Source of the DNA: Setophaga petechia
Taxonomy: Eukaryota > Chordata > Aves > Passeriformes > Parulidae
NCBI GenBank assembly: GCA_024362935.1
Contig: JANCRA010000010.1
Location: 9,292,501-9,356,500 of the forward strand
Reading direction: 5' to 3'
Length of the DNA stretch: 64,000 bases
In this document: positions 14,551 through 28,423 of the stretch, in pieces
Numbering within the stretch: position 1 is the stretch's first letter
Layout of the letters: the number at the start of each line of letters is the position of its first letter
Position numbers and translations under genes: made by a program
The notes under the pieces: model-generated
What the model was told of the DNA's origin: nothing
Databases searched by the model: none
What the model saw: the letters and a program-made list of their open reading frames with translations, nothing else

Positions 14551-17511
14551 AGAAAGATATGCTTTTAACATGCTGGAAATGAAACTGATTTACAACTGAA
14601 AACAGCTAAAGTTTCAAAATTCTATTCTTTAATGTAAGACTAGTTTTTTTGTGTGAAATTAGATCATTTTAAAAAAAATTTAATACCACATATGTATCTT
14701 AATGTTTGAAAATTTTCCCCAAACTCAAACTAACCAAATGCCCATATAAAGTGTTTGACTTCCTTTCCCCCCTCTTGTTCTTGATAACTCAGTGCCAAGA
14801 TTACTCACACCTGGTGCTTTTGTTTCTCCTCAGTATTCTGATTGCCTCTTGAAGCTCTTCACAATTTCATTCTTCTACAAATGGCTCAGCTGTCTGGAAA
14901 AAGGCCGATTGCTTTTGTGAATTTCAGCATTGAGAAGCTCAGTAAAATACTCTTTTGATCTTTCTGTAATTGTTTTAACAAAAATATATCTGCATTTCTG
15001 CGTTCATTCTTCAACTTTGATTTCTTCACGTATTGAAGTTGCAAATTACTCTGGCTCTATCAGTGTTATCTTCCTTCATCTTCTCAGCTGTTCTCTGGGA
15101 GTTCTGGCTTTTACTTTCCTGGTGAATGTAAAAACTTGGATAATTATTTTCCCCATGCTGCTGATTTACAAGCTTTTCTCAGGCCCTGTGTTGTCCTGTT
15201 TTGGCCCTTCCTTTGTCCTCTGTTACTGATCACTTTTGGATCTCAGTGTATTTCATACTCATGGCATGTTTCATTTGCTCTGAGTATTCTCTGGAACCTC
15301 TAAGGACTCTTCTAAAGCTCCAAACCATTCTTGAATTATTCCCCAAGAGTTTGTCCATATTTTACAAGAATTCTACTTGTGCACTTTTGCATTTCTCAAA
15401 TGGAATCCAAACATTTCATACATTCTGTTAATTTATTTATTTCAGTAATTCCTTTGCCTTGCTTTGTCAAGATGGTGCTTGTGGCACACACTGCTGGTTG
15501 GTGATTCCACCATCCCTGATGGCTTTTTGCATCAGGTACATTGCCTAATATAAAAATTTTTCTGTTGAATCCCTGGGATTATACCCCTTGTGCTGTATGA
15601 CAGAATCTGGTTTTACCCCTTTTTATTTCAGCTACTAGAAAAGCCCCAACACTCAAAACATCGTGAAAAATCCTTGCTTCCAAGCATTAAAAAAGTAGAA
15701 AATACCATTTAAGGTTGGCAGTAGATTATTTATATTTTGATACATTCTAATTATTTAATAATTTCTCTTTAAGACCTTCTGACCTAATGAATAGAGCAGA
15801 CTTACTCAAAGGTTAAATCAGTACTGCATGGAGAAAACAAATTGCATTAAAAAAAAAAAGATGTTTTGAAAAAGAATTTTCCTATGTAATAGTCAACTTT
15901 GTGTGCCAGGGCTATCCACTTAGAGTGTCCTTCAGAAAAAAACCTCCCAGGTCTGATTTCTCTGATTCCAAGATAAAAAAACCTATGTTGCTATGCAACA
16001 ATCCTAAAAATTGGAATTTTTTCAGGTTGGCTTCAGTAAAACCCAATTTTTTGTTCTTCACTTTGCTGGATATAAGATGCTAAAATAATACAATAAAGAT
16101 GTTCCCTAGAATAAGGTAATTTACATAAGAAACCGGGGTTTTTTTGTTACAGACTATTGCCAAAAGGTGGCAGTCTTTGTCCCCAAAATCCTGCACTCTC
16201 TAGGAAATATTATATGGCAAACATAATTTATTCCTAGCTACACCAGATAATAAAAATTACTTTTTAAGCAGACATAGAGGGTAAAACCTCCTATATTTGA
16301 AAGTTGAAGGGTGACATAGCTATAGTTATATTTTATTTTGACAGTGGAATGTTAAATAACAAAGCTTGGAGGGGAGCAGTGATGGGGAAAGAGCACTTCA
16401 CAAGTAGACTGCTAATGAGCAAGAACTGCTTGGGTCTCAGGTTTGGTTAGTGCCTGCAGTACTTCAGCTTTTGGAGATGCTGTTGGGATCTGATGCTTTA
16501 GATCAGTTGGTTGCTGTGCTCATCAATCAACCTGATGAAATTAATAGAAACCATTCACTTCCATTAAAATTCATGTTCGAGTTGTTGATTTTTCCTTACA
16601 AGTGATTCAGTTAGATCCAAGCAAAGCACAAATTGATTTCTTATAAAATAGCCTAAAAAAAGGGAACTGATGATAAATGATAGCCTTGCTAAATAGGTCA
16701 AAAATGAGGCTATACATGTTGCGTTTAAAATTGTATTAATTTTGATTTTGTTGTTGTGCTTTTGTTTATTTTTTATAGTGAGTGCTGCTCAGGCTGTGGG
16801 TAGAAGATGGGCTTTTTGGCAGGGCTCTGTCAGACCTGTAGTAAGGCAAGGGCTTCCTGTACTAAGCTGAGGAAATACCTGAATAGTCCAAGAAGCTTGT
16901 GAAATTTAGTGACATGTCAACATCTATTAAATTATTGAGTTAAAAGTAAGAAAAGTTAAGGCATTTTAGAATTTACAGTGTTACACTCTGATTTCAAAAG
17001 TGTGGCAGGCAAATTTCTTGTCACCTGTTGAAGGGCATGGAAGGAATGTAAACTGAGCTGCACCTTGTGTTCCTTATATATGCAATATCTCTGTCTAATT
17101 TTCTGAATCCTTCTCCCAAGGTTTTTCTGTCAATGGTTATCTCAGATTTTCTGCCAATAGTTACAGCGGACCACTGAGATGTTTTCAGATGAAATAAGTA
17201 ATTTCTCTGTATTTTAAAAAATTTTGTCTGTTTATTGGTACTTACATTATTGAGGTCTTATGTAATTTAGTGATTGTGGAAGATATCAGAAACAGAAAAC
17301 AATCCAGTTGGTGAGAACTCATTCTGAACCATTTAAGTGTTGCTCAGAAGTGTTCTTCATTTCAATTTGCTCCTTATTTCTTCAAGGGCCTATGATGAAA
17401 GCCTAATTACTGAGCATGTTTGACTCATCTTTGTGTCCTGGTGTAGTGAAAACATTAATTATAATGGTTTGGTCATACAAAATACATTTAATTTCCTCTT
17501 CTTTTCAGTAG

Positions 17512-17735
17512 AAACATAGAATGGTTTGGGTTGGAAGGGACATGAAAGATCATCTTGTTCTGCCCTGTCATGGGCAGGGACACCTCCCACTGTCCCAGGC
17601 TGCTCCCAGCCCCAGTGTCCAGCCTGGCCTTGGGCACTGCCAGGGATCCAGGGGCAGCCACAGCTGCTCTGGGCAGCCTGTACCAGGGCCTGCCCACCCT
17701 TGTGGTGATTCACAATTCTCTTATAATCCAAGATA
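17512..17735 (-). mobile_element. CR1 LINE fragment, 5'-truncated
   Basis: The block begins with AACATAGAATGGTTTGGGTT and continues through GAAGGGACATGAAAGATCAT, CATGGGCAGGGACACC, a CCAGCCTGGCCTTGGGCACT segment and CTGGGCAGCCTGTACCAGGG. This is the well-known 3' terminal region of avian CR1 (chicken repeat 1) read in reverse complement, so the element lies on the minus strand and its 3' end, close to the ATTCTATG octamer, is near 17512. Clear similarity runs to about 17705 and a weaker continuation to about 17735. CR1 copies are usually 5'-truncated and lack target-site duplications, as here. The wording resembles copies typical of songbird genomes (from memory). It carries no intact reverse transcriptase and cannot move on its own. 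Confidence 0.9.
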
Positions 17736-20700
17736 AATGGAGAACTATTGTTTCAATTTACTCACTGCCTCTGCAAACTGAAGTTAATAGTTTTTGTTGG
17801 CTTGGTTGTAGTCTTAGTTGTTGCTTTTTGAACCTGCAGGTGTTGGTTAGCTCTGTGAAGACTCTTATTGTTCCCCAGGTGCATTTTAGAAGCACTTTGA
17901 GAGGCAAGAGAAAAATGGGAGTATTCTATGAAAAGAGTTCCCTAGGTCGTACCAAAATCTAGAGGTGTGCCAGACTTAATGGAAATTTTGTGCTGTGTTG
18001 CATATTTTACTTCGTTTTCCAAATAAATCTGCATACGATAATTAAATGGTGAATGTTTCCGTTGATAAAAACTAATTAAGAGGTGAAAGTACAGATATCT
18101 TTTAGTCACTAGGAGAATACAAGTACAAGACTCTTCTAAATAGGGAGCAAAAACACCCACTGGATTTGAACTTGTTCCCTTTACAAAGCAAAGCAGATAA
18201 GGTTTTGACTATGCAATGCAGCCTTTCTTTTGGGTTTGGGAATTTGCAATTTTCTGTTAATTACAAGGACAGCTTAATATTGTTCTTAAGATAGAACCAA
18301 AAATACTGTTATAACAAAATAAGTATTTAAAAAAGAAATAAATAGATGGGATGGTGTCTGTACCTGAATACAGACTTGTATTTAATTGTGACTTTGGCAA
18401 AGTGATACCCCTGTACTCTCTGGGACTTGAGCACTAATCCACAGATACCAGCAACATCCTTCAGATACATGAACTGATGTCCAGTCAGCCTGGACAAATG
18501 TCTACACCAGAGAGTTTTTCCAAAAGGTCCAAAACCAGACCAGCCAGAATATACTAACCTATGAAAAGACTAAATTATCACCTAGTCTAAAAGTTGATTT
18601 TGTAATTATTTCCAGCATTCTCAGCAATGAAGTCTCCAGAACTATAAAGTAAGGTTCAGGAGACCAAAGAAGCTTGGAATTTTATCTTTGAACATCATTT
18701 TTTTACAAGAGAAAAACTGGGGGAAATGCATTGGTTTACTCTTTTAAAGATAATACTGATGTTCTTTTCATTAAAACTCTGTAGCACTTCTGTGCTTGGG
18801 AACTAGCTCTTGAAATTGGCAGGGCTGGGGCCTTGACACAAGATTTTCTTTGAAATTCTGTTCCAGCTGGATCAAGTTTTTAGCATTTGGAAACTCCACA
18901 CATGGAGGCATATGGCCATTAGAAATGTATCACAGCAAGACTGTCTGCAAGTGAAATCTTTGAAAGTTCTCTGGGCTGTGAATTTTCTGTATGGGGTTGA
19001 ACAAGACTTTCCCCCAGCTGGATTGTGACTTTCTCATTGCTTAGGCTGCAGCAGGCAGGGGAAAGAGTGCCTTTCTCTGCTGAGGCACTGCCAGTGTGCC
19101 CATGTGCCCTCTGGACTCAGGAGAGAGCTCTCATCTCTCTGTGCTCACCTTGGGGCGCTGGAAATTGGGAGGGTCAGCAGCCAAGGGGGTCTGTTGGTGG
19201 CTTTAGGAGAGGCTGAGGAAGGATCTGCCACAAGGAGAGCAGAGACTGGAGAAGCATGGGATGGTCTAAAGAGACAAAGGTAACAGAATTAGACTGTGCT
19301 AGTGCAAGATGGTCTAGATGTGCTTAATGAGAGTGCAAAGGGAATAGGGAAAATTGGAAATGGGAGTCAGTGGAGTGAGGAATTGGTAGGGACCTAGAAA
19401 AGACTGGTCATGAACATGCTGGGCAGTGTGCACACCAAACTGTTAAGCAGAAGAAGAAAGAGTAGTTGACAGGTGCTACAGAAGAAGTAGAGAATAGTAG
19501 GAAAAGCTTTAACAGTGGAGTTTGGGTCACCTAATGTGGTATTAATGAGCTCAGGATATGGAGAGAGGAGTAGCAAAGAGATAGGAGCAGGTCTAGGTCT
19601 GTACTCCGTAAGGGAAGGAACAAGACTAAGCCATGGCTGTGCTTGAAGGCAGAATTGGGTACATTCTAATATTGAATCTGTGCCTGTTTAATTTGAGATG
19701 TAACACTGGATTTCTAAGTCTTGGTGAATGCTTGCAAAATCCACAACTGATGCATTCAGAAATGGATACCAGTTGCTTTCCTCACATCTTCACAATAATT
19801 TTCTATTTGCCTCAATATCTATCTTGAAGAATTCTACTTGCAAGAAGAAGCTGGGGAATTTTTAGTTGAAAACTTGGTGTTTCATTTTCCTTTCAGTTTT
19901 TAAATTTTTCTCTTTTCAGTTAATCTATTGGCAACTGACAACCTGACCCTGTGAGAATTAAAAACCAGTCCAGTGGACATTGCATTGCTTGGTTTGAAAG
20001 GGAAGACAAGGCTCTGTGCCTTGTGATGGAGTGCTGGGCTAGACAATGAGAGTCAGTCCCTGCAAACTCTGGAACTGACCTTTGTCTGGAGTAATAAATC
20101 TTGAGGTGTTTTTTTTTCTGCTGTTGTGTGACAGTAATCTGGTTGGAAACTGAAAGGAGGACAGTATATCACGACTGGTTTGGTTGAAGCAGACCAAAAA
20201 TTGCGAGTTGAATTTGAATTAACTTGGGGGACTGAGCCTTAGTGCAGAGGTGAGGAAACAAAGCAAAGACAATTGATTTCACTTGGTGCTTCTAAATGTA
20301 AACAGAACAGAAACACCTTGACTCATCCCAGGACTGCTGGCAGGACAAAGTGTTGCTTCAAGTGTCCTTTCCCTACTGAGTGAACATGGGAATATTTCCA
20401 TTTCCCTTTAGCTCATTTGTGTTGCACATATGGTGTGGGATTCATCTCCCTTAGTTTCAATCATATAAAATTAAACATCTAGTGAAGAAAAGAGTGAAGG
20501 AAAAGTTCCAAAGGTGTTTCTGTATCTTATGAGCTCTTGTAGAATGGAACAGGCAGCACCTTTGGAGTTTTCTGTCTCTACATATGAAGGATGTTTAGGA
20601 AACTTCATTGGAGAGATGATTAACTTTGAAACAGATGAGGTTAGGTGAGATAAAGTATACCAAAGGAGAATTTGCATTAAAATAATTATAATGAAAACAG

Positions 20701-21829
20701 TTATCCCAAATCTTTCTCAAGCAAGACCTGCCAAGCATCCAGCAGTGCTGCTGAGAGCTGTCAGAGTTGAGGGGGAGCAGGTTTTTCTCAGCCACTGTCC
20801 TCACATGCAGAAAAGACAGCCTGCCATTATCCAAGCAGGAGAGCAATTGTGACAGGTAAAGAGTATGACCTGTAGCACCCTAAATGTGTGAAAAAGATAA
20901 ATTGGCTGTTTTAATCTAGGGGTTTCAATATAGGAGAAGGGAAAAAGGATCATGATGACACTCACAGGTTAGTGTTGACAATATTTAAAGGTGTGTGTAA
21001 GCAGGTGGGTCTGTGGACTCATACACAGGCCTTGCTTTTGGAAGGTGTTTTACAAAGTAACATTTTAATTAAATTTTTAAATGTATGTGGAAGAGAAAAA
21101 TGCACTGGTTGTGAAGTACTCATTGAAAGTCAAACTTTGCAAATTGTATTGCTATGTTACAAGCGAAGTGAAAAGGATGAATAAAGGTATTGCCAGAGAA
21201 TTACACAACCTTGGGTGGATGTGTGGTTGGTGCAAAATTCTGAAGAATCTTCCTCTTGGCCCTGAGGCAGGAGAGGTGGCTGAAGGAGCTGCTTGTTGCT
21301 GTACCCCAGCCAGGCAAAAAAATCACATTTTAAATGTCCCTGGAACAGCTCTAAGTTGTGTCTGCAGCTGAACCGATTCCTTGATGACTGGGACATGCGG
21401 GATTAAAAGTATGGAATAAAACCCTATTTAGCACCTCATTCTGCTCTGTGCTAGACATAATAACATGGTAGGAGCAGATTTGATAATCTGCATATTTTCT
21501 ATCTCATATATTGGGTTTGTGCAGCCTTTGAGCACTGAAGAACTTGGTACAAGACAAATGTGTTATCTTCTTCATATGGAGTCTTCCTTCAATGCCTTGG
21601 CAAACTCCAGATGCCATAATTAAATATAGTGTCAGCCTAGATAAGTAGAAATGCATCTAATTACTCCAGGATTGTCTTAGCCACTGTTATGCAATGTGTG
21701 AATTTCATGTACTTTAATCCACTTGCAGTTTCATTTCTGTTTTGTCCAGCACTGTGCCAAGCTGAACTCTGGTTGCTTCAAAAAACCAGCTAGCACTCTA
21801 ACAACAATCAACCTGAATATCTGCCAGTT

Positions 21830-22160
21830 TTGAATGAATTTAAGTGGATAATTGAAGTTATTTGCGATAATTGCATATGCTAAGCTTTTAATTTATTTTT
21901 ATCCTTTATTTATAATTTCTGCTTTGATTGTGCTTTGCCGCACTTAGTGTGGCTGAGCATTGTCTGGCTGGGTTGCAGTGGAATTCGATAGCAGTCACAG
22001 AGCAGACAGTTTTTGTATGGCATTAGTTGCAAGATTGATATCTATCTTAAGCCACAAGCAGTGGGAATTTGAATAGAAATGTAACAGGCACCAAATAATT
22101 TTCGGCGCATCTTCATCACAGCAACAGCAATTTTAGTGCTAAAATTCCCTAGAAAATACC
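21830..22160. promoter_or_regulatory. Candidate conserved non-coding element (intronic)
   Basis: This stretch stands out from the surrounding intron by its lack of low-complexity runs, several retained CpG dinucleotides (near 21866, 21938, 21987, 22102-22106) and clustered homeodomain or POU-like motifs such as GATAATTGCATATGC and TTTAATTTATTTTTATC. Those traits are common in developmental enhancers in large neuronal genes. Conservation cannot be seen from a single sequence, so this is a suggestion only. Confidence 0.25.
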
Positions 22161-23312
22161 ACACAGCCGAAGAGAACAATCTGGGGTATAAAATACACTG
22201 CCAGGCTTTCTGGAAAGAGGAAACCTTCTGTGTGAGGACTGAATCAGCCACACTGCCCGGCTGCTGCCCTTGCCCTGCTGAGAGCCTGGTGCGCTCCTGA
22301 GAGGAGCAAATATCCCTCCAAGGTCAGCATCAGTGTCTGATGCTCCTCTCTGTGTTATGGCAGACAGGTGCAAAGCTTTTTGTGATAAAACATTGAGATT
22401 GGGAAGCCTGTTTGCACCCTGGGGCATTCACTGCTACGTGACATGATACTGGGTTTGGGCATGGGAAATAAAAGTGAGGCTGAGGAACAGCATCAAAATC
22501 TCTCCTGGCTTCTTTACCTTGTCTGCTAAATGAGCTGTGAAAGGAGCAAACCCCAGAACTCTGAGGGAACTCAGGAGGACCTGCAGCAGAATTAGCACCA
22601 TGCCAGAATATTACCTAAGCTCACTTAATGCTAATAAATCTTGTCCCCTCTCAAAACAGCCCCACCTTTTTAGAAGTTTTCAAAGCACCTGCAGCCTTAG
22701 AGATTTGCTGGAGAGGAAAACCCCTTTTTCACATTCCAAAATGGGGAAGTCACAGGAAGGTACCTGGGTAATGTCCTTAAAGTCCAGTGATCTATTGCTG
22801 ATCCTGCATGCACAGTGTGGGCTTCTCACGGGAAGCCAGTGAGGAAAATTGCTCTGATGATGGAAACCCAATCGCAATTCTCTCCCAGGAATACTTTCAA
22901 CTGCTGAACTATGTTTAAATAGTTATCTGGCAGCACTTTAAGAAATATTTTTGGCATATCCACAGCTCAATTATTGTAAATTTTGATTGGAAATTAGACA
23001 TGCAAATCAATAGTAAGGTTATTAAAATTGCACTGAATTTTTCACCTGAAGAAGGGTAACTACTGATAGTTGTACACACAGAAAACTGGTGTTTCAGCAT
23101 ACAGAATGCTGCTGGTTTTTGGTTGGTAATGTACCAGAAACCTTGCTACAAGGTATGAAAGAAATAAGGTTTTAAAAACAGGCATAGGTTTTCCTTTCTT
23201 GTTATCTGCTGTTTTTCTTAACAGAGTTCATTACATTTGATTAAGATAGAAATCTTGCTTACAATTCCATATATATAGGAGTCAGAGAGACAGGCCTGTT
23301 AAAGTTACATAA

Positions 23313-23330
23313 ATTATTATTATTATTATT
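23313..23330. repeat. (ATT)6 microsatellite
   Basis: A perfect ATT trinucleotide run followed by a short T run. A simple sequence repeat with no further feature around it. Confidence 0.9.
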
Positions 23331-25077
23331 TTTCGTTCCAAAACACATTTCAAATCTACATTGAAATTCATGTTTTTAGGAATCTTAAACAGATCTGATG
23401 CCATGGGAAATAATGGGAAAGTTTGTTAGGGTTCAGGGCTATTTTTTTGCTGTTGGTTGAATGCATTTGATGCTAGAATATAAGAGCAGCCTGCAGGTCT
23501 GTCTACCCTTCTTTAATGTCTGTGACATGCCAGTGGATTTTTTTTAAAGAATTGTTATTAAATTTTTATTATTGATTAGAAACTATTTATGTTATGGACT
23601 TTGATGATACAGTACCTAGCTGATACTAGTTGTAATTTAATTTGAACCATCAAATTAATTAATGCTTTTTTGTGATTTGTAGAGTTTGGTTTTGAGAAGA
23701 ACAATTTTGAGAAGCATTTCTGGTTTTATGTGTTGCACTTGGTTCATCTTAGAAACATAGAAAGGAAACAATGAAATAAATTTTTTTAAAGATTTCATAG
23801 CTGAAAAGAGAGAAGGGCATAACTTCTGTCAGCATTCATGGATAAAGATTACTAACTCTCCACAGTTCAGGAGTTCAGAAAATGTTTCAAATTTGGTTAT
23901 GCTTTTGAATTTGTTTAATCTAACTTCAAAATGGGATTCTAATGAAGGAAAATCATTGAGAAGTAATCTGAAACCCTTAAAAAGTACATGAAAAGAGAAA
24001 AGATCTCCGAAGCTAAAATAACTACCCTACCTTCTGGATGTTTGTCTGATGTTTTCTTCTTGAAATTGTTATTTGCAGCTTTTATTTTCACCTCTCCTTT
24101 TAATTTCTGTTCCTTTTCCGCCTTACTTTTTGTTGGATTCTTCTTGCACTTCATCCATTCTGTTTAACCTTTCCTTTGCTCTATCTATAGCAACCTAACT
24201 TGAAAGAATTTATTTGGGAATATCAGTTCACTGAAATTATAATACCATTTGTCAAGAAAATCATCTTGTTAGGTAACTTGAGAGATAGCTCAGTGATTTA
24301 TTTAAAAAAAAAATTACTGTGAGGTAACATTTATTTTTCATCTCTCAACTTTTTCTATTTTATTTATAATATCAGTATCACTGAATATACAAAACATTGA
24401 TCTCATGCTTTGGTGACAATTTTGAGGTTTTTTGTGTTTATTTTATTTGTTCATCTCCTGCTTCATGCCCTGTGCATTGTGATATTCTGGGCTAGGCAGT
24501 TCATCTTTCTCATGTGTGTTGGGAAAATTCTAAGGATTATTTCCTAAACTGGGAGTGCCTCCATTGAGCTGTACCTTAAAACATTATAATTGTTTTATCT
24601 AAAGAATGTGTGCTGCACTTGACCTGCCTGTTTATGTGCACACAGACACTTTTCCACATTTAGGGCTAATTTCTTCTAAAAACACCCTCGGATGGTGTTA
24701 GTGTACTCACCCAGTTCTCACTCTGTGTTCATGATTCATTCCATGTAAGTGCATGCAGATAACACAATTCCCTGCAGGATAACCACAGCTTGGGAAGAAT
24801 TTACTTGCTCCAGCAGGGGTTTGAGAGCATGGTTACTCAAATGAAAATATATTGATATTTCTATTAAGAGTGTCATTTTAAACTATTAAGCTAAAATTGT
24901 TAATCATGCTAATGTTGAGACTCATTTGCAGATAACTGCTCAGTCATTAAAATATTTTAAAAGGCATCTTTTGCCTCCATATAAAAAAGTTGCAGTATTA
25001 CATGTGGTTTTTATGTTTTTGCCTGCAGAGTGTTAAGGAATTTCTTCCATTGTGCTTTATCCCTTTGGGACCTCTTT

Positions 25078-25143
25078 AAAAAAAAAAAATCCAACCAATT
25101 TCCCCCCCTGCCCCAAACACAACAAAACCCCACCAAACATTTG
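25078..25143. repeat. A-run followed by A/C-rich tract
   Basis: About twelve A bases are followed by a C- and A-rich stretch with CCCCCCC, ACAACAAAACCCC and ACCAAACA motifs. It resembles the tract at 14422-14550 in strand bias and motif content. Confidence 0.7.
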
Positions 25144-25511
25144 CATTCAATTTCTTCATTCCGATATAATTTGTGTATATCCACTAATATGTCATTTTGT
25201 GGAGCTGGACTTATTATTGGCTTTCCTTTTCTGTAGCTCTCCCAGATTTCTTATGGGTTCCTTCTTAATGGTGTTGAGATATGTAAAGAAAAGTGTGGTT
25301 AAGGATTGACACACAGAAAGTGCAGCACATGCTTGTATTTTTTTCAATTAATGTACCAAAAGTTTAATTTTTTTATTTAGTTTTGTGAGGGCAAAGCACA
25401 AAATGTGCTTATGTATTTGCTTCTACAGCTTCAAGGAAAAATTCCTGTCAGTAGACACTTTGCTTCTTTGTCATTGAGTTTCTTGTAGAGAATGTTGCTG
25501 AAACGTACATT

Positions 25512-25526
25512 AAAAAAAAAAAAAAA
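25512..25526. repeat. Poly(A) run, 15 bases
   Basis: An uninterrupted A homopolymer on the + strand. No retrocopied sequence is recognisable upstream of it, so it is annotated only as a homopolymer. Confidence 0.9.
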
Positions 25527-26802
25527 GTAACAACTGAAATCTTAATGAATAGTTCAATAAAATAAAATGCAGTACTTTTCATTTCTGAGCTGGTCTTGTT
25601 ACCAGATGTTTCTACTATTGCCCATCTTATGCTTCTCTAGTTATTTCTTATATGTGGAGATAAATCTTAGTTTAAATTTATTTCACTGAGGCAAAAATGT
25701 AATTGAAACACATTGGGATCAATACAAACTATATAAGAAGCCATGAATTATTTTTCTAGCCCGCTAGGTACTGATATCTAATATCGCTGGTATCTCATGA
25801 AATACTATAATAATTTTTCTTTTGATGATTAAGTAAGTATTTCAGCACAAAAAGAAAAACATGGTTTTCTTTTCCATGTATTCTTTTCTGTATGAAGAAT
25901 TTTTTTGATCCTTTCACTTTTTTACTTTCAAGCTCATCAGTCATGAACTTTTGTATCAGGTGAGCACAGAGTAGTAATACACCTAAGCTTTTATAATAAA
26001 GGAAAATAAAGGTAATGCATTGAATTAGAGTAGTTATTTTTACATAAAAGGCCTTTTTCATGTTTGAAAAATGAGGGCTGTATTTGCAAAATCCGTTCAG
26101 CAGGTCACTAGCATGCTGATTAAAGATGGGCTTCTGAGAATGTTCAAATGTGCACGGATTTATTTCAGCTGCTATAAGCCTTCCCCCTCAGAGGAGAAAA
26201 TTTGTGTTATTTCCCTTTTAAGATTCTAAAGACAAAAATTTGTGGTTCAAATGGACGTTCATTAATGCTTCACATTGCAAGGTCTGTTCTTGGTACTATC
26301 CAGATTGTACAGGAGTAGTGGGAACAGCAACACAGAGGTTCAAAGTTCCATTTGAAATGTTTTCCCTCGGATCCCCCTCCTGCAGCAGGTTGGGATGCAT
26401 TGCTATTTTTGGATTCTTTCACCCCTGTACGTGGGAAGGCGAGCTCAGACATTTTGCCAGTCCAGTTCTGGTTTGATTTGCCCAGTGTTGGACCCAGTTT
26501 AGTTCCAGTTTGGGTCAAATGGGTTTGCTGTGACCATCTGGGTTTTCATGGCACAGGATGTTTAAAGCTGGAACCAGCCAAATGTCAGGGAGCTACTCCC
26601 AACACAGGGCTCTGGGAAGGTGACCTTTGCTTCTCTGTATCACTTGAGGCATCAGGAGTATTTCCAGCTTTTAATTGTATGTTTGAGATTGTGATTCTGC
26701 ACCAAAGAAAAGTCTGGAGGGCCTCCCCACGGGGTGTGCAGGGAAGGGGCAGGAGCCCGGGGGAAGCCCCAGGATTTTTAGGGCTGATGCTGGTTGTGGG
26801 TG

Positions 26803-27164
26803 ACTGGGAGATGGGATGGGATAGCTGGGAATAGGATGGGGCAGGGGGAGGTGGGATGGGACAGCTGGGAATGGGGCAGGGGGAGATGGGATGGAACAGG
26901 GGAGATGGGGTGGGGGGAGATGGGATGGGGAAGCTGGGAATGGGATGGAGCAGGGGGAGATGGGATGGGGCAGCTGGGGGTGGGATGGAGCAGGTGAGAT
27001 GGGGCAGCTGGAAATGGGATGGGGCAACTGGGAATGGGATGGATCAGGGGGAGATGGGATGGAGCAGGGGAGATGGGGCAGCTGGGAATAGGATGGGGCA
27101 GGGGGAGATGGGATGGGGCAGCTGGGAATGGGATGGATCAGGGGGAGATGGGATGGAGCAGCAG
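26803..27164 (+). repeat. G-rich minisatellite, about 40-bp period
   Basis: Roughly nine imperfect units are arranged head to tail, built from modules such as GGGATGGGGCAGCTGGGAAT, GGGATGGAGCAGGGGGAGAT and shortened versions of them. The + strand is very G-rich with repeated runs of three to five G, so G-quadruplexes could form in DNA and in the pre-mRNA, since the gene is also transcribed from this strand. Units differ by point changes and by loss or gain of whole modules, as expected for unequal exchange. The array ends about 1.28 kb before the 60-bp CACNA2D3 exon. Long open frames across it on both strands are a by-product of the repeat. Confidence 0.95.
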
Positions 27165-28290
27165 AGCAAGGCTGGGACTCGCTGCTGCTCTGCAGACCTG
27201 AGGAGCACAAACCCTCCCTGCAGCCACCGGGGCTCTGCTCAAACTGTCAGCGTTCTGCTCAACCATTTGTTCTGCATTGGCAACCAGAAATATTTTTCTT
27301 GGTTCAGTTTCCATTACAGCTCAAACTGTATAGCAATCAATATGAATTCTGATTTCATTTTGATTTATATCCAAAGAGTTGATAAATGTGCAAACTGTTA
27401 TGAAAAGGGTGAAAAAAATGTGTGCATGGCTGCCCACTCTGCGTATTGTTAATGAGAGTCTGGACCTCGCTTTGTGATGTAAAATATGTGAAAACATCCA
27501 TGTGTACCAGTGGCTGATAGAGCAAAGAAAATAAAAGACACAGAGTATTCTTTGTTTGATTTTGGCTTGTACACAGATGAATGTTCAGGTAGATTAAATA
27601 AAACCTAGAAGGAGTTTCTTCCATGGTTAAAATACTCTGAAGTAAGGAATAGGTAAGGAATGCTGAGTAAAACCTCAGAAAGGGTATAATGTCAATTCCC
27701 AATAGAATCTCTGCAGCAAACCCCTTTATGAATTAAATGGTTCAGGTAGCTGTGTTTTGGTGCAACCGGGATTTTTTCCTGTCAGATGATAATGGTGAGG
27801 AAAAAGAACTACTACAAGTAGTTCTGGATATTGTTAAGAGGGCAAAAACACAACTGAACTGCTGTCATTCAGTAAATGTTACTTCTGTAATTGCAGAAAA
27901 ATCTTGTGATAATGTACTACGCTAAGGTAGTACTTCAGTCTGCTCAGTAAACAATCCTAGTCTATGTTTTTCTTATCATTTATAGTTGATGTGTAATTTA
28001 GAAATTCATTTTTATGTCAGTTCCTTGAAATCAAGTGCATTATTGGAGAATTCCTCCTATTTACTGTTAAGGAAGGTTTGAAAAGGGATCCTACGTGTAA
28101 AATAAAGTCCATGTGAAATCAACTTTATTTTTGTTCTCTCAAAAATAATTTCAGACTGGGAGATACAGAAAGCTGAGCACTGGTGAAAAAAGAGACTTTT
28201 TAATTTCTGTATTTATTAATAGGTGAGCTGTTTTTAGAATTTTGTACCACCAACAGTGGGTACTGAGGGTTTAAAAAACTTGGTCCTTTA

Positions 28291-28304
28291 TTTTTTTTTT
28301 TTTT
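28291..28304. repeat. Poly(T) run, 14 bases
   Basis: An uninterrupted T homopolymer about 140 bp upstream of the exon acceptor. It is not followed by a usable AG within a sensible distance, so it is unlikely to be the functional polypyrimidine tract. Confidence 0.85.
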
Positions 28305-28423
28305 AATCTGAATAATTTATTTCTATTCAGTGAAGTATGAGAGCAGATAAATGCACAATGCTCAAACAATCTCTGTTTTTATACCAGGTTGTAAAGTTTT
28401 TTTCCATTATTTCAAAAACACAC

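Noticed and set aside
26671..27452. Long open frames on both strands across the minisatellite (179 codons minus, 198 codons plus).
   Set aside because: They arise from the G-rich tandem array, which lacks stop codons. The predicted peptides are pure repeat translations.
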